From positions 4,714-68,713 of the forward strand of contig CAYXIO010000018.1 of NCBI GenBank assembly GCA_964465125.1: a stretch of DNA of 64,000 nt. Reading direction: 5' to 3'. The stretch's first letter is position 1. Each line of letters begins with the position of its first letter. Source of the DNA: CAYOHG01 sp964465125. Lineage in GTDB: Bacteria > Planctomycetota > Phycisphaerae > UBA1845 > Fen-1342. The notes beneath the pieces are model-generated. The model worked only from the letters and a program-made list of their open reading frames with translations. It was not told the DNA's origin and did no database searches. This document shows, piece after piece, positions 1 through 9,681 of this stretch. The translations under genes and the position numbers were made by a program.

Positions 1-1030
1 CCATGTCGCCGGCCACTGAGCCAAGCCTGGCCTGAAGCTCACCGCTCTCAATCGGCAACCGCGCGAGTTGCTGGTTGAGCTGCGTCAGCCGCTCCTCGCC
101 CACGCCGCGGGCGACTTCCTCGCGCCGCCGCGCCATTTCGATGCGCGCTTCCGCCAGCCGGGCGACCGAGTCGTTGAGGTCGGAGTCCGACGCCGTTCCT
201 GCCTTCAGGAGGTCTTCCAGCCGCTTCATATCCGCCTCGCGAAGCGCGACGATGCGGGAAAGTTCCTCCAGCACCGGATCCTCCCGTAGTCGGTTCGCGA
301 CCATCGCCTCGCTCTCGGCGATCAGGCGCGTGATGGCCTCCCGCTCGGCTTCGGTCGCAGACAGGCGCGACTGAATTTCGCGGTGCTCGTTCGCCCGGTT
401 TGCGAGCTGCCCGCGGACTTCCTCGGTGGAGAGCCCTACGCCGCCGAATTCGATCACCATCGCGTCGCGCTGCGCCTGAAGCTCGGCATAGTGCTTGGTG
501 GCGGCGGCGACCGCGGCGTCAGCGGCCTTCATCCGCTCGCCTTGCGCCGCCACGTCGGCTCGGGCCTGCTCTTCGATCACACGCATGAGTTGCTTGCACG
601 TCTCGGCCAGGTAGCGTTCGGCCAGGGCGCTGTCGGCTTTCGCGCCGCGCAGCATCACCTCGATCTGGCCGATGAGCATGTCGCTGCCGACCCGGGCCGA
701 GCCGCGCTCGTCGCCGGTGCGATTCAGCGCTTGGAAAGTCGCGTCGAACTCGAGCCCCTCGTCGCCTGCCTCGCCCAGCGCCGCCTGCGCCACCGTTCCC
801 GAAATACCGCTGCTCTGCACCAGGCCGCGCAGCGTGTTGTCATTCAGCGGCAGCCAGGGCAGATTCGATTCGACGCGAATCACGCAACTCGCCCGCGCGA
901 CGTTCGGACGCTCGCGGCCGCGGCCCGCCGGCTGCGTGACGTCCTGCAGCGGACCCTCCTGCGCCGCCGCGCTCGCGACGCCTGCCAGCACCAACAGCAA
1001 CTCCGCCCCGAAACGGTTCAACCTGCTCAT
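1..1030 (-). CDS. Secreted coiled-coil protein, 3' end outside window
   Basis: The reading frame starts at ATG 1030 and runs off the left edge without a stop, giving at least 343 residues. A GAGGAG ribosome site lies 7 to 8 bases upstream. Residues 1-23 form a signal peptide (hydrophobic LLLVLAGVASAAA, then QEG). Residues about 45-125 form a globular part, and from about residue 150 on the protein is rich in Glu, Ala, Arg and Leu with heptad-like spacing, predicting long coiled coils (for example AEREAITRLIAESEAM). The layout resembles periplasmic chain-length or adaptor proteins, but no specific family was recognised. It lies 11 bases downstream of the sigma/membrane-partner pair on the same strand and may be co-transcribed with it. 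Confidence 0.75.
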   Translation of the reverse strand, partial: MSRLNRFGAELLLVLAGVASAAAQEGPLQDVTQPAGRGRERPNVARASCVIRVESNLPWLPLNDNTLRGLVQSSGISGTVAQAALGEAGDEGLEFDATFQALNRTGDERGSARVGSDMLIGQIEVMLRGAKADSALAERYLAETCKQLMRVIEEQARADVAAQGERMKAADAAVAAATKHYAELQAQRDAMVIEFGGVGLSTEEVRGQLANRANEHREIQSRLSATEAEREAITRLIAESEAMVANRLREDPVLEELSRIVALREADMKRLEDLLKAGTASDSDLNDSVARLAEARIEMARRREEVARGVGEERLTQLNQQLARLPIESGELQARLGSVAGDM

Positions 1031-1041
1031 CGTAAAACTCC

Positions 1042-1686
1042 TCACGATGCGTTCTTTGGAATTTCGCCCAGGTCCGTCAACCGGTCGCGCGCCACATCGG
1101 CCCAACCGGATCGCCCGAAATACTCGATCACCCAGCGATAGCGCGCCGCCGCCCGCACTCGTCCGCCCGGCGATTGCTCCAGCTTGCGGCCCTCGTCCAG
1201 CAGCAGGCACGCCGCACGATCACGCTCGATCAACGCCCGCAGCCCGGGATCGATGCGGCGCGCGTATGCTTCGCGCGGTGGCGCGGCCTCGGCAGACACA
1301 AGCCGAACGCGCATCGCCTCCGCCAGCCGCTCGTGCATCGCGACCTGGCGTTCCAGCTCCGCGCCGACCGGAGCCTCGACGGGCTCCATCGTGGGGTCTC
1401 CCGGCTCGACCGCGACGATCGGCGACGGCACCGCGGCGTGCGGTTCGGCGGCGACGATCCGCAGACCCGCATCGACCGGTCGAGGATGCGGCCAGCTCAG
1501 CAGCGCCAGCAGCACCGAGGCAGCCACCGCCGCAAACCCCGCGACCCGTCGCTGCACCCGCCGGCGCGCGGCGACCGCATGCCGCGCACGTCGCGCGAGC
1601 TCAGAGGCCGAGTGCGTCAGCGCGGACCGCGGCGGCGCATCGGCGTCCGCCGCCCGCAGCAGGTCTCGCCATCGTCCTTCGTCCAT
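1042..1686 (-). CDS. Membrane protein coupled to the ECF sigma factor (putative anti-sigma)
   Basis: A 214-residue protein with start ATG 1686 overlapping the sigma-factor stop codon (TGATG), which implies translational coupling. Residues 1-45 are soluble and basic, a single membrane helix follows (FAAVAASVLLALLSW, about residues 50-64), and the remainder is predicted to lie outside the cytoplasm and ends with a helical segment around EIPKNAS. The zinc-binding HxxxCxxC motif of many anti-sigma factors is absent. The regulatory role is inferred from topology and position only. The frame stays open upstream of the chosen start, but that part merely shadows the sigma gene. Confidence 0.7.
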   Translation of the reverse strand: MDEGRWRDLLRAADADAPPRSALTHSASELARRARHAVAARRRVQRRVAGFAAVAASVLLALLSWPHPRPVDAGLRIVAAEPHAAVPSPIVAVEPGDPTMEPVEAPVGAELERQVAMHERLAEAMRVRLVSAEAAPPREAYARRIDPGLRALIERDRAACLLLDEGRKLEQSPGGRVRAAARYRWVIEYFGRSGWADVARDRLTDLGEIPKNAS

Positions 1687-2381
1687 CACGTCCACAACCC
1701 TTGGACTCGCGCCGCTCGGCGCCGCGGTCGCGCGCCGGGTTCGCCCAGCCGCGCGCGCAGCAACCCGCGGGCGCGATTCAAACGCACATCCACTCCGCCG
1801 CGCGAAACGCCAAGCACCTGCGCGATCGCCTCGATCGAAAAGTCCTCCAGGTAACGCAGCACGATCACTTCGCGGAGCTTCGCGGGCAGGCTCGCCACGG
1901 CCCGGCGCACGACCGCGCTGGTTTCGGCGGAGACCAGCCGGCTGGACGCGTCCCCCGCTGCCGCGCGCTCGGCGCCGCTCTCGTTTGCACCCGCGTGCCG
2001 GCCGTGCCCGGTCAACCCGACCCAGCCCCTCAGCCGCAGGTATTGCCGCCGCTGCCAGGCGCGCACCTGCCGGATGGCGATGCCGGTCAGCCACGCGGAG
2101 GGGTCCGCGCCGAGCCGCAGGTTCCAGTTCCGCAATGCCGCGACGAAGACTTCCTGAACCACGTCCTCGACGCCGTCGCGCCAGCCCATCAGCCGGCGAA
2201 CGAGCCGGCGGATGCGCTCGTGCTCCGCGGCCACCAGACGATCGAAGGGGTCCACGTCCCTTGTACCGTCCGCGGGCGCGACCGGCGCAGCGGACCGACG
2301 CGCATCGCTTCGGTCGCAGTCGGCGGCCGTAGTCGGCCGTCTCGCGGCCGCCGGCCCAGGTTTCGGCGGCGCGTCGCCCAT
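1686..2381 (-). CDS. ECF-family RNA polymerase sigma factor
   Basis: A 231-residue sigma-70 family factor of the extracytoplasmic-function type. Region 2 lies at about residues 45-110 (DGVEDVVQEVFVAALRN for core binding, then a WLTGIAIRQVRAWQRR helix for the -10 element). Region 4 lies at about residues 155-215, with SLPAKLREVIVLRYLEDFS and the recognition helix SIEAIAQVLGVSRGGVDVRL. The linker is longer than average. The first 40 residues are Pro/Ala-rich, so the true start could be somewhat downstream. The stop codon overlaps the start of the membrane partner, a common sigma/anti-sigma arrangement. Confidence 0.9.
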   Translation of the reverse strand: MGDAPPKPGPAAARRPTTAADCDRSDARRSAAPVAPADGTRDVDPFDRLVAAEHERIRRLVRRLMGWRDGVEDVVQEVFVAALRNWNLRLGADPSAWLTGIAIRQVRAWQRRQYLRLRGWVGLTGHGRHAGANESGAERAAAGDASSRLVSAETSAVVRRAVASLPAKLREVIVLRYLEDFSIEAIAQVLGVSRGGVDVRLNRARGLLRARLGEPGARPRRRAARVQGLWT

Positions 2382-2583
2382 GACCGTGGGAATAGTTGCG
2401 CGAGCGGACGGGAACTTACGGGAAACCGGCGGAAGGGGTTGGGGAGTTGTGGGTTGAGGGGCCCTTCCGCCCCCGACGATTGACGCTCGCTCCCCCGCTG
2501 GATAGGCTCGAATCGGTCAAACGACGGTTTCGCCTTCGCCGCTGCGGCCTTCGAAGAACGGAGCGGCCCGTGGAGGTTGCCTG

Positions 2584-3792
2584 ATGATTCACCGCATGGC
2601 GCTCGGCAAGCTGCCGCCCAAGCCGCACACCACATTCTACGACGAAGACGGCAAGCTGCTGATGGAGCAGATGGTCACGCGGCAGGGCTTCAACGGGCCG
2701 TACACGATCCTGTACTACCGCATTCCGCCGACCGACGAATTCGAGGTCGAAACCGCGAAACTGCCCGGTTTCTGCCCGTTCGAGCTGGTTCGCGAGCAGC
2801 CGTTGCATCGCCGGCATCTCAAGAGTCAGGACCTGCGACCCGCGGGCGACTTCCTCACCGGCCGCCGCACGCTGATGGTCAACAAGAGCCTGCAAATCGG
2901 CATCGTCAAACCCAACCAACCGGCCGGGCGGTTCTTCTCGAACGGCGACGGCGACGAATGCTGGTTCGTCAAGGAAGGCGGCGGCTATCTCGAAAGCCTC
3001 TACGGCATCCTGCCGTTCAGGCAGCACGATTACGTGCTGATCCCGATTTCCACGCCGTACCGCATGCACTTCGACGGCGAGCGCGGCACGGCGCTGGTAT
3101 TCGAAGGCCGGCCGTGGATCGGCATTCCCGGCGACTATCGTACGACCTCGGGGCAGATTTCCGACTACGCGCCGTTCTCCCATCGCGATTTTCGGGCGCC
3201 GACCGAGCTGCTGTCGGCCAACGGCAAGGCGGGCAAGTCGGCTGCGCCCTTCAGCCTGGTGACGAAGATGAGCGACGAGCTGACCGTGCACAAGTACAGG
3301 CACTTCCCGCTGGACGTGGTCGGCTGGGACGGCATGGTCTATCCGGTGGCGTTCAACATCCATGATTTCCAGCCCAAAACGGCGCTGGTGCACCTGCCGC
3401 CGACGATTCACACGAATTTCTCGGGCGACGGGTTCGTGATCTGCTCGTTCGTGCCGCGCAAGGTGGACTACCACCCGCAGGCGATTCCGTGCCCCTACGC
3501 GCACGCCAGCGTGGACATGGATGAGATTCTGTACTATGTCGAGGGGAACTTCACCTCGCGCAAGGGGATCGCGTCGGAATCGATCAGCCTGCATCCGAAG
3601 GGCATCACGCACGGCCCGCACCCGGGCACGTACGCGGCCTCGATCGGCACCGAGCGCACCAGCGAGCTGGCGGTCATGTGCGACGCGTACGATGCGTTCC
3701 GCCTGACGACGGTCGCGGCGGGCATCGAGGACGTCGGCTATCACACGTCGTGGGTGACGCGCGAGGGCGACAGCGCGTGGACGAGCAAGTAG
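2584..3792 (+). CDS. hmgA: Homogentisate 1,2-dioxygenase-like protein
   Basis: A 402-residue double-cupin protein resembling homogentisate 1,2-dioxygenase (COG3508 type), which opens the ring of homogentisate in tyrosine breakdown using Fe(II). It starts at ATG 2584 with GGAGG 8 bases upstream. The likely iron ligands are His307 (YAHASVDMDE), Glu314 in the same motif, and His343 or His346 (ITHGPHPG). The protein is shorter than the usual 430-440 residues and differs from the classical family around the ligands, so a related cupin dioxygenase is possible. No other tyrosine-catabolism gene is nearby. It converges with the acetyltransferase gene that follows. Confidence 0.72.
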   Translation: MIHRMALGKLPPKPHTTFYDEDGKLLMEQMVTRQGFNGPYTILYYRIPPTDEFEVETAKLPGFCPFELVREQPLHRRHLKSQDLRPAGDFLTGRRTLMVNKSLQIGIVKPNQPAGRFFSNGDGDECWFVKEGGGYLESLYGILPFRQHDYVLIPISTPYRMHFDGERGTALVFEGRPWIGIPGDYRTTSGQISDYAPFSHRDFRAPTELLSANGKAGKSAAPFSLVTKMSDELTVHKYRHFPLDVVGWDGMVYPVAFNIHDFQPKTALVHLPPTIHTNFSGDGFVICSFVPRKVDYHPQAIPCPYAHASVDMDEILYYVEGNFTSRKGIASESISLHPKGITHGPHPGTYAASIGTERTSELAVMCDAYDAFRLTTVAAGIEDVGYHTSWVTREGDSAWTSK

Positions 3793-3835
3793 GGAGCGTT
3801 TGTTGGAACCGTGTGGAGTGACTAGGGGCGCTCCC
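3792..3835. terminator. Inverted repeat spanning two convergent gene ends
   Basis: GGGAGCG (3792-3798) pairs with CGCTCCC (3829-3835). The arms overlap or flank the stop codons of the dioxygenase (+) and acetyltransferase (-). With a loop of about 30 bases and no T tract, it is only a weak candidate for a shared terminator. Confidence 0.35.
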
Positions 3836-4349
3836 GCGCGGTCGCAGCTCCGTTCTCCAGCACCTTGACCAGAACCACTTTCCCGTCGCCCGGGGCGTAG
3901 AAGTCCGCCAGGGTGGCTTCCACGTGATATCCGCAGCGCGCGTAGAACGCGCGCGTCGGCTCATACTGCGAGCGCGAGGACGTCTCGACGTAGATGCGCC
4001 GCCCGCCGGCCGCGGCGATCCGCCGCTCCGCTTCCGCTAGCATTCGACGCCCGATTCCGCGGCGGTCGTGGTCCGCGTGCACCGCGATCCAGTAGAGATC
4101 GAAGCTCGCCACCGTGCAGGCGATCGGCCCGTAGCAGGCATATCCGACGACCTGCTCGCCCAGCGAAGCAAGCACGAAGTAGTAGCCGCTTGCGTCGCCG
4201 CGCGCCAGCCGCTCGCGCACCAGCTCGCAGGCCACGTCGGCCTCGGCGGGCGAAAAGAACCCGGTCGAGGTCACGATCCGCCGAACCGCGGACTCGTCCA
4301 GCGGCTGCGGCTCGGTTCGCCAGGTGAGATGCAGCATGTCCGCGGGCAT
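3822..4349 (-). CDS. GNAT family N-acetyltransferase
   Basis: A 175-residue GNAT-fold acetyltransferase. The acetyl-CoA pyrophosphate loop is at about residues 95-112 (DHDRRGIGRRMLAEAERR, the R/Q-x-x-G-x-G/A pattern), preceded by the beta-4 strand LYWIAVHA. The C-terminal half (SQYEPTRAFYARCGYHVEAT) fits beta-6/7. ATG 4349 was chosen because the frame upstream has no family similarity; ATG 4337 is an alternative. The substrate is unknown. The gene follows the MoxR gene on the same strand with a 122-base gap. Confidence 0.85.
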   Translation of the reverse strand: MPADMLHLTWRTEPQPLDESAVRRIVTSTGFFSPAEADVACELVRERLARGDASGYYFVLASLGEQVVGYACYGPIACTVASFDLYWIAVHADHDRRGIGRRMLAEAERRIAAAGGRRIYVETSSRSQYEPTRAFYARCGYHVEATLADFYAPGDGKVVLVKVLENGAATARERP

Positions 4350-4471
4350 GAAGGCTCCGAGTGCTGTCGATTGGATGCGGCGAGCGCGATCTCGGCCCGC
4401 CCGCGACATCCTCCGCCCGCAGGGGCAGGCGACCCAAAACGATCCGATACCGCGGCGGCACGCTTCGCCGC

Positions 4472-5527
<1,056 letters not shown>

Positions 5528-5657
5528 CGGCCGGGGATTATGCGACAAAGCGGCCCGAAACGCGACGCCGCGGACCGCGCCCGTGCGGCCGTTTCGCTGG
5601 ACAAGGTCCGGGGCGCTCGTGCACGATGCGGTGCACAGTCTGCAACGAGGGCCTCCC

Positions 5658-7373
5658 ATGCGAAGCTCGCACAGGTGGATCATCATGGCAGCGGTCCTAT
5701 CCGGCGCGGTTGCGGCGGCCCAGACGCCCGGCGAGGCGCCGCCGCCGGCCGACGTGATCTTCGTGAACGGCAACATCTACACGCTGGATGGCAAGCGGCC
5801 GCGGGCCGAGGCGATCGCGTGTCGCGACGGCCGGCTGAGCGGTGTCGGCTCGATCGCTGAAATCAGCGCGCTGCGCGGGCCGCAAACCCGCGTCGTGGAC
5901 CTGAACGGGCAAACGGCCGTACCCGGCCTGATCGATGCCCACGGCCACGTGCTCGGCCTGGGCAGTTTCGCACTGGGGCGCCTCGACCTCAGCTCGGCAC
6001 GCTCGCTCGACGACGTGATCGCGATGGTCGGCGACAAGGCCCGTCGAACCCCCGCCGGCGGCTGGATTCTGGGCGGCCGCTGGGACCACGAAAGCTGGCC
6101 CGGCCACGTCCTGCCCACGCACGCGGCGCTCAGTGCCGCTACGCCGGACCACCCCGTGTGGATCACCCGCGTCGACGGGCACGCGGGCCTGGCGAATGCC
6201 GCGGCGCTGACGAAAGCCGGCATCGCGCGCGATACGCCCGAGCCGTCCGGCGGCGAGATTCTGCGCGACGAGCACGGTGAGCCGACAGGCGTGCTGATCG
6301 ACAACGCGATGGACCTGCTCACCCGTCACTTGGACCCGCAGCGCGCCGACACCGCCGAGCTGATTCGCAAGGCCCAGGCGGTTTGCCTCTCCGTGGGGTT
6401 GACGGGCGTTCACGATGCGGGCGTGTCGCCCGCGGAAGTACAGGTATACGCGGCGCTGGAGCGTTCGGGCGAGCTCAAGTTGCGCGTCTACGCGATGGTC
6501 CACGGAGAGCAGGCGAAAGCGTACTTCGAGGAGAATGGGCTGCGGGTTGGCGAGCGGCTGACCGTGCGCGCCTGCAAGCTTTACACCGACGGCGCGATGG
6601 GCTCGCGCGGCGCCTGGCTGCTCGCGCCGTACAGCGATCGCCCCGTAGACGAGGACGGGCGGCCGTACAGCGGCCTGGCGGTCATGCAGCCCGAGTTCAT
6701 TCGCTCCGTCGCGCAGGATGCCGTGCAGCGCGGCTACCAGGTCTGCACGCATGCGATCGGGGACCGCGCGAACCGCGAGACGCTGGATGCGTATGAGCAC
6801 GCCTACCGGACCGGCGGGATCGCGTTGCCGGCGGATCGGCGGTTTCGCATTGAGCACGCCCAATTGCTCGCGCTCGACGATATTCCGCGCTTCGCGCGGC
6901 TGGGCGTGATTGCGTCGATGCAGCCCACGCACTGCACCAGCGACATGCGCTGGGTGGGTGCCCGCGTCGGCAGCGAGCGCGAGCGCGGCGCCTACGCCTG
7001 GAGCAGCCTGCTGCGCAGCGGCGCGGTCGTCGCCGGCGGAAGCGACTTCCCGGTGGAGTCGCCCAACCCCATGCTCGGGCTCTACGCCGCCGTCACCCGC
7101 CGCGACCTGGAATCCAAGCCGGCCGGCGGCTGGCATCCTGAGCAGAGCCTGACGCGCGAGGAGGCGCTGCGGCTGTTCACCCTGGATGCGGCATGCGCCG
7201 CGTTCGAAGAGACGCTGAAGGGTTCGCTCGAAAAGGGCAAACTGGCCGATTTCGTCGTGCTGGATCGCGATGTAATGCGCTGCGAGGCGGCGGAGATTCC
7301 CGGGACCAAGGTCGTCATGACCGTCGTCGGCGGTGAGATTGTCTATCGCGCCGCCGAGGCTGCGGCGCCATGA
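5658..7373 (+). CDS. Exported YtcJ-like metal-dependent amidohydrolase
   Basis: A 571-residue amidohydrolase of the YtcJ/COG1574 type. An N-terminal signal peptide (WIIMAAVLSGAVAAAQ) suggests periplasmic location. The metal-binding HxH is in PGLIDAHGHVLG (about residues 90-101), later ligands are CTHAIGDRAN and RIEHAQLL, and the catalytic Asp is in GGSDFPVESPNP. The C-terminal composite domain ends with GKLADFVVLDRD. ATG 5658 was chosen because it begins the signal peptide. The substrate cannot be read from sequence. The gene converges with the sulfatase-fold gene. Confidence 0.88.
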   Translation: MRSSHRWIIMAAVLSGAVAAAQTPGEAPPPADVIFVNGNIYTLDGKRPRAEAIACRDGRLSGVGSIAEISALRGPQTRVVDLNGQTAVPGLIDAHGHVLGLGSFALGRLDLSSARSLDDVIAMVGDKARRTPAGGWILGGRWDHESWPGHVLPTHAALSAATPDHPVWITRVDGHAGLANAAALTKAGIARDTPEPSGGEILRDEHGEPTGVLIDNAMDLLTRHLDPQRADTAELIRKAQAVCLSVGLTGVHDAGVSPAEVQVYAALERSGELKLRVYAMVHGEQAKAYFEENGLRVGERLTVRACKLYTDGAMGSRGAWLLAPYSDRPVDEDGRPYSGLAVMQPEFIRSVAQDAVQRGYQVCTHAIGDRANRETLDAYEHAYRTGGIALPADRRFRIEHAQLLALDDIPRFARLGVIASMQPTHCTSDMRWVGARVGSERERGAYAWSSLLRSGAVVAGGSDFPVESPNPMLGLYAAVTRRDLESKPAGGWHPEQSLTREEALRLFTLDAACAAFEETLKGSLEKGKLADFVVLDRDVMRCEAAEIPGTKVVMTVVGGEIVYRAAEAAAP

Positions 7374-7412
7374 ACGATTGCGTCCACCGGCGGGCCGGCG
7401 TGCGCCCGGAGA

Positions 7413-9593
7413 TTACGGCAGGTCGCGCAGCGGCCGCGACGCGCGAAACAGCATCGTCTCGCGCTCAATCGTCTCAGCCAGCGCGTCGTTCTTGACGGCG
7501 CGGGCCACGTCGTGCGCCTCCTTCGCGACGCGCAGCGCATCCTCGAAGCGGTTGCCCGCGGCATACGCGGCGGCCAGGGTGTGCAGGAAGTTGGCGCGAG
7601 TCTCGTTCGTCGCCTGCTCGACCGCGCGCTCCGCCAATCGGATCGCTTCGGTCGGTTCGAGGTAGTCCGGCGCCCAACTGGTCGACAGGAACCAGGCCAG
7701 CGCGTTGGCCTGCAGCGGCTCGTCGGGGTTCAAAGCCAGTCCGGCCTGCAACGTCTTGATGGCCAGCTTCAGGTTGTTCTCGCGGGCCCACATCGCCGCA
7801 AGCTGAACGCGCGCCTGCGGAGAGTCGGGGTGCTCCTGAAGATGGGCCTCCAGTTGCTCGCGCCGCCGCTCGGCTTCGGGAATCATCTCGTTGAGCCTCT
7901 TGCGCAGCGCGGCGGCCTCTTTGTTCTTCGGGTTCTTCTGCAAGGCCTTGTCGCACCACTCCGACGCACCCCGGAGCGATCCGCGGCCCGCCATCGCACG
8001 CGAAAGGTACAGATACGTTTCGGCGGTCGCCTGTCCGGTCTCGGCGGCCAGCCAGAGCGTGCGCTGTGCGTCCTCCAGGCGCCGCACCTTGACGTAGGCT
8101 TTCCCCAGCAGCTCGACTAAGGCAAACGAGTCAGGCGACACGGCGACGACGCGCTCAAGAGCCGTGATCACATCCGCGTAGCGCCCCATGGACCAAAACG
8201 TCTGCGCGAGCCGGAATTGCTCCAGCACCGGGGCCATTTCCACCGGGTTCCGCAGATTCTCGCCCATCTCGCTGGGCGGCGTGTCCGCGCCGACGTAGCC
8301 GAGGGACCGCAGCGACTGCATCTCCTCCTCGTTCCTGGCGAGCGCCAGCGGCTCACGCCGGATCATCTGCTCCTCGATCGCGGCCAGCTTGTTGCGCATC
8401 TGCTCGGCCCGGGCCGGCTGGCTGAGCAGCAGGTTGGTCAGCTCGCCCGGATCGGCCTCGACGTCGTAGAGTTCTGGTCTGGGCCCGTGAATGTACTTCC
8501 AGGAGCCTTCGACCAGGCTGGTCAGCGGGCTCCAGCCGAAGCTGTTGAAGGGGAACAGGGTCTCGCCGTAGGCGGCGCGCGGTTCGAACGTGCCGCCGGC
8601 CAGCGCGGCGGCGAAGCTGGCTCCGCTCCCTTCGGCGGGAATCGGCCAGCCCATCAGCTCGAGGATCGTCGGCATGACGTCGGCCAGGCGCACCACGTCG
8701 CGCGTGGCGCGCCCCTCGGCGATCACTCCCGGCAACGACACGATCAGCGGGATTCGCAGGATGCCCTCGTACAGCAGCAGCGCGTGCCACTGGAAGCCGT
8801 GATCGCCCAGCGACTCCCCGTGATCGGCGACCGCGACGATCAGCGTCTGCTCCAGCTTGTTGTGAGCGCGCAGCCAGTCGATCAGTTGCCCGATGTACTG
8901 ATCCATGCCCGCGACTTCAGCGTCGTAAGGGTCCTTGAGCTGCTGGAGCAGCGCTTGCGACGGGGTGAGCGGAGTATGCGGGTCGTAGTAGTGCACGAAG
9001 CAGAAGAACGGCTTGTCCGGGTCCTCGTTGAGCCACTCGATCGCGTCACGCGAAACCGCCGACCCGTCGCGCTGGTAGACCCGCGACGGCATCTCGTCGG
9101 TGTACTCATCGAAGCCGCGGCGCAGGCCATAGCGTTGGTTGAGCACGCCGGCCCCGATGAAACCGCCTGTGCGATAACCGTTCTTCTGGAAGAACTCCGT
9201 CAGCACCGGCAGTTCGAGCCCCAGCGCCGCGGTGCCATTGTCGCGTACGCCGTGCTCCGGCGGGTTCACGCCCGTGAAGATCGTCACGTGAGCGGGAAGC
9301 GTGATGGGCACGGGCGTATAGGCCCGTTCGAAACGCACGCCGCGCGCCGCCAGCGCATCAAGCACGGGCGTCTTGGCGTTCTTCCAGCCGTAGCAGCCCA
9401 GGCGGCCGGCCCGGGTGGTGTCCATGGTGATGAGCAGGACGTTTTTTCCCACCGCGGCACCGCTCAGGCGCGCGGGCGCGCCAGGCGCGCCGGGCTCGTG
9501 CGATGTCGACGGAGGCTTCTCGCACCCGGCCGTCGGGAGTACAGCGACGGCGAGCGCGAGCCACGCGATTCGCCACAGGGGGTTGGAAATCAT
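7413..9593 (-). CDS. Sulfatase-fold lipoprotein with C-terminal TPR repeats
   Basis: A 726-residue protein with a lipoprotein signal (LAVAVLPTAGC, Cys24). Residues about 48-400 form an alkaline-phosphatase-superfamily sulfatase domain: NVLLITMDTTRAGRLGCYG supplies a metal Asp, and VAVADHGESLGDHGFQWH supplies DH and H ligands. The nucleophile region reads PVPITLPAHVTIFTG, with Thr where sulfatases carry the Cys or Ser of C/S-x-P-x-R, so formylglycine maturation is not expected. Residues about 440-720 hold TPR-like helical pairs. It could be a phosphatase, a phosphotransferase or a binding protein. A similar fold without TPRs occurs at 24473-25993. Confidence 0.85.
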   Translation of the reverse strand: MISNPLWRIAWLALAVAVLPTAGCEKPPSTSHEPGAPGAPARLSGAAVGKNVLLITMDTTRAGRLGCYGWKNAKTPVLDALAARGVRFERAYTPVPITLPAHVTIFTGVNPPEHGVRDNGTAALGLELPVLTEFFQKNGYRTGGFIGAGVLNQRYGLRRGFDEYTDEMPSRVYQRDGSAVSRDAIEWLNEDPDKPFFCFVHYYDPHTPLTPSQALLQQLKDPYDAEVAGMDQYIGQLIDWLRAHNKLEQTLIVAVADHGESLGDHGFQWHALLLYEGILRIPLIVSLPGVIAEGRATRDVVRLADVMPTILELMGWPIPAEGSGASFAAALAGGTFEPRAAYGETLFPFNSFGWSPLTSLVEGSWKYIHGPRPELYDVEADPGELTNLLLSQPARAEQMRNKLAAIEEQMIRREPLALARNEEEMQSLRSLGYVGADTPPSEMGENLRNPVEMAPVLEQFRLAQTFWSMGRYADVITALERVVAVSPDSFALVELLGKAYVKVRRLEDAQRTLWLAAETGQATAETYLYLSRAMAGRGSLRGASEWCDKALQKNPKNKEAAALRKRLNEMIPEAERRREQLEAHLQEHPDSPQARVQLAAMWARENNLKLAIKTLQAGLALNPDEPLQANALAWFLSTSWAPDYLEPTEAIRLAERAVEQATNETRANFLHTLAAAYAAGNRFEDALRVAKEAHDVARAVKNDALAETIERETMLFRASRPLRDLP

Positions 9594-9668
9594 CGAAAGA
9601 TCCTACCGGCGCGGCGCGTGCATGGTCAATTCAGCGCCGTACCCCGACGTGCCGTGCGGTCCGCCGAA

Positions 9669-9674
9669 TACAAT
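9669..9674 (+). promoter_or_regulatory. -10 box placed for a leaderless mnmA transcript
   Basis: TACAAT ends 7 bases before ATG 9682. This spacing would place transcription initiation at or near the start codon. No ribosome site is visible between them and no convincing -35 box was found. Confidence 0.4.
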
Positions 9675-9681
9675 CCCGGCG

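Noticed and set aside
672..2483. A 603-codon open frame on the plus strand across the sigma-factor genes
   Set aside because: It is rich in Pro/Arg/Ala, overlaps clearly recognisable minus-strand genes and shows no family. In DNA with this GC bias, antisense frames stay open by chance.
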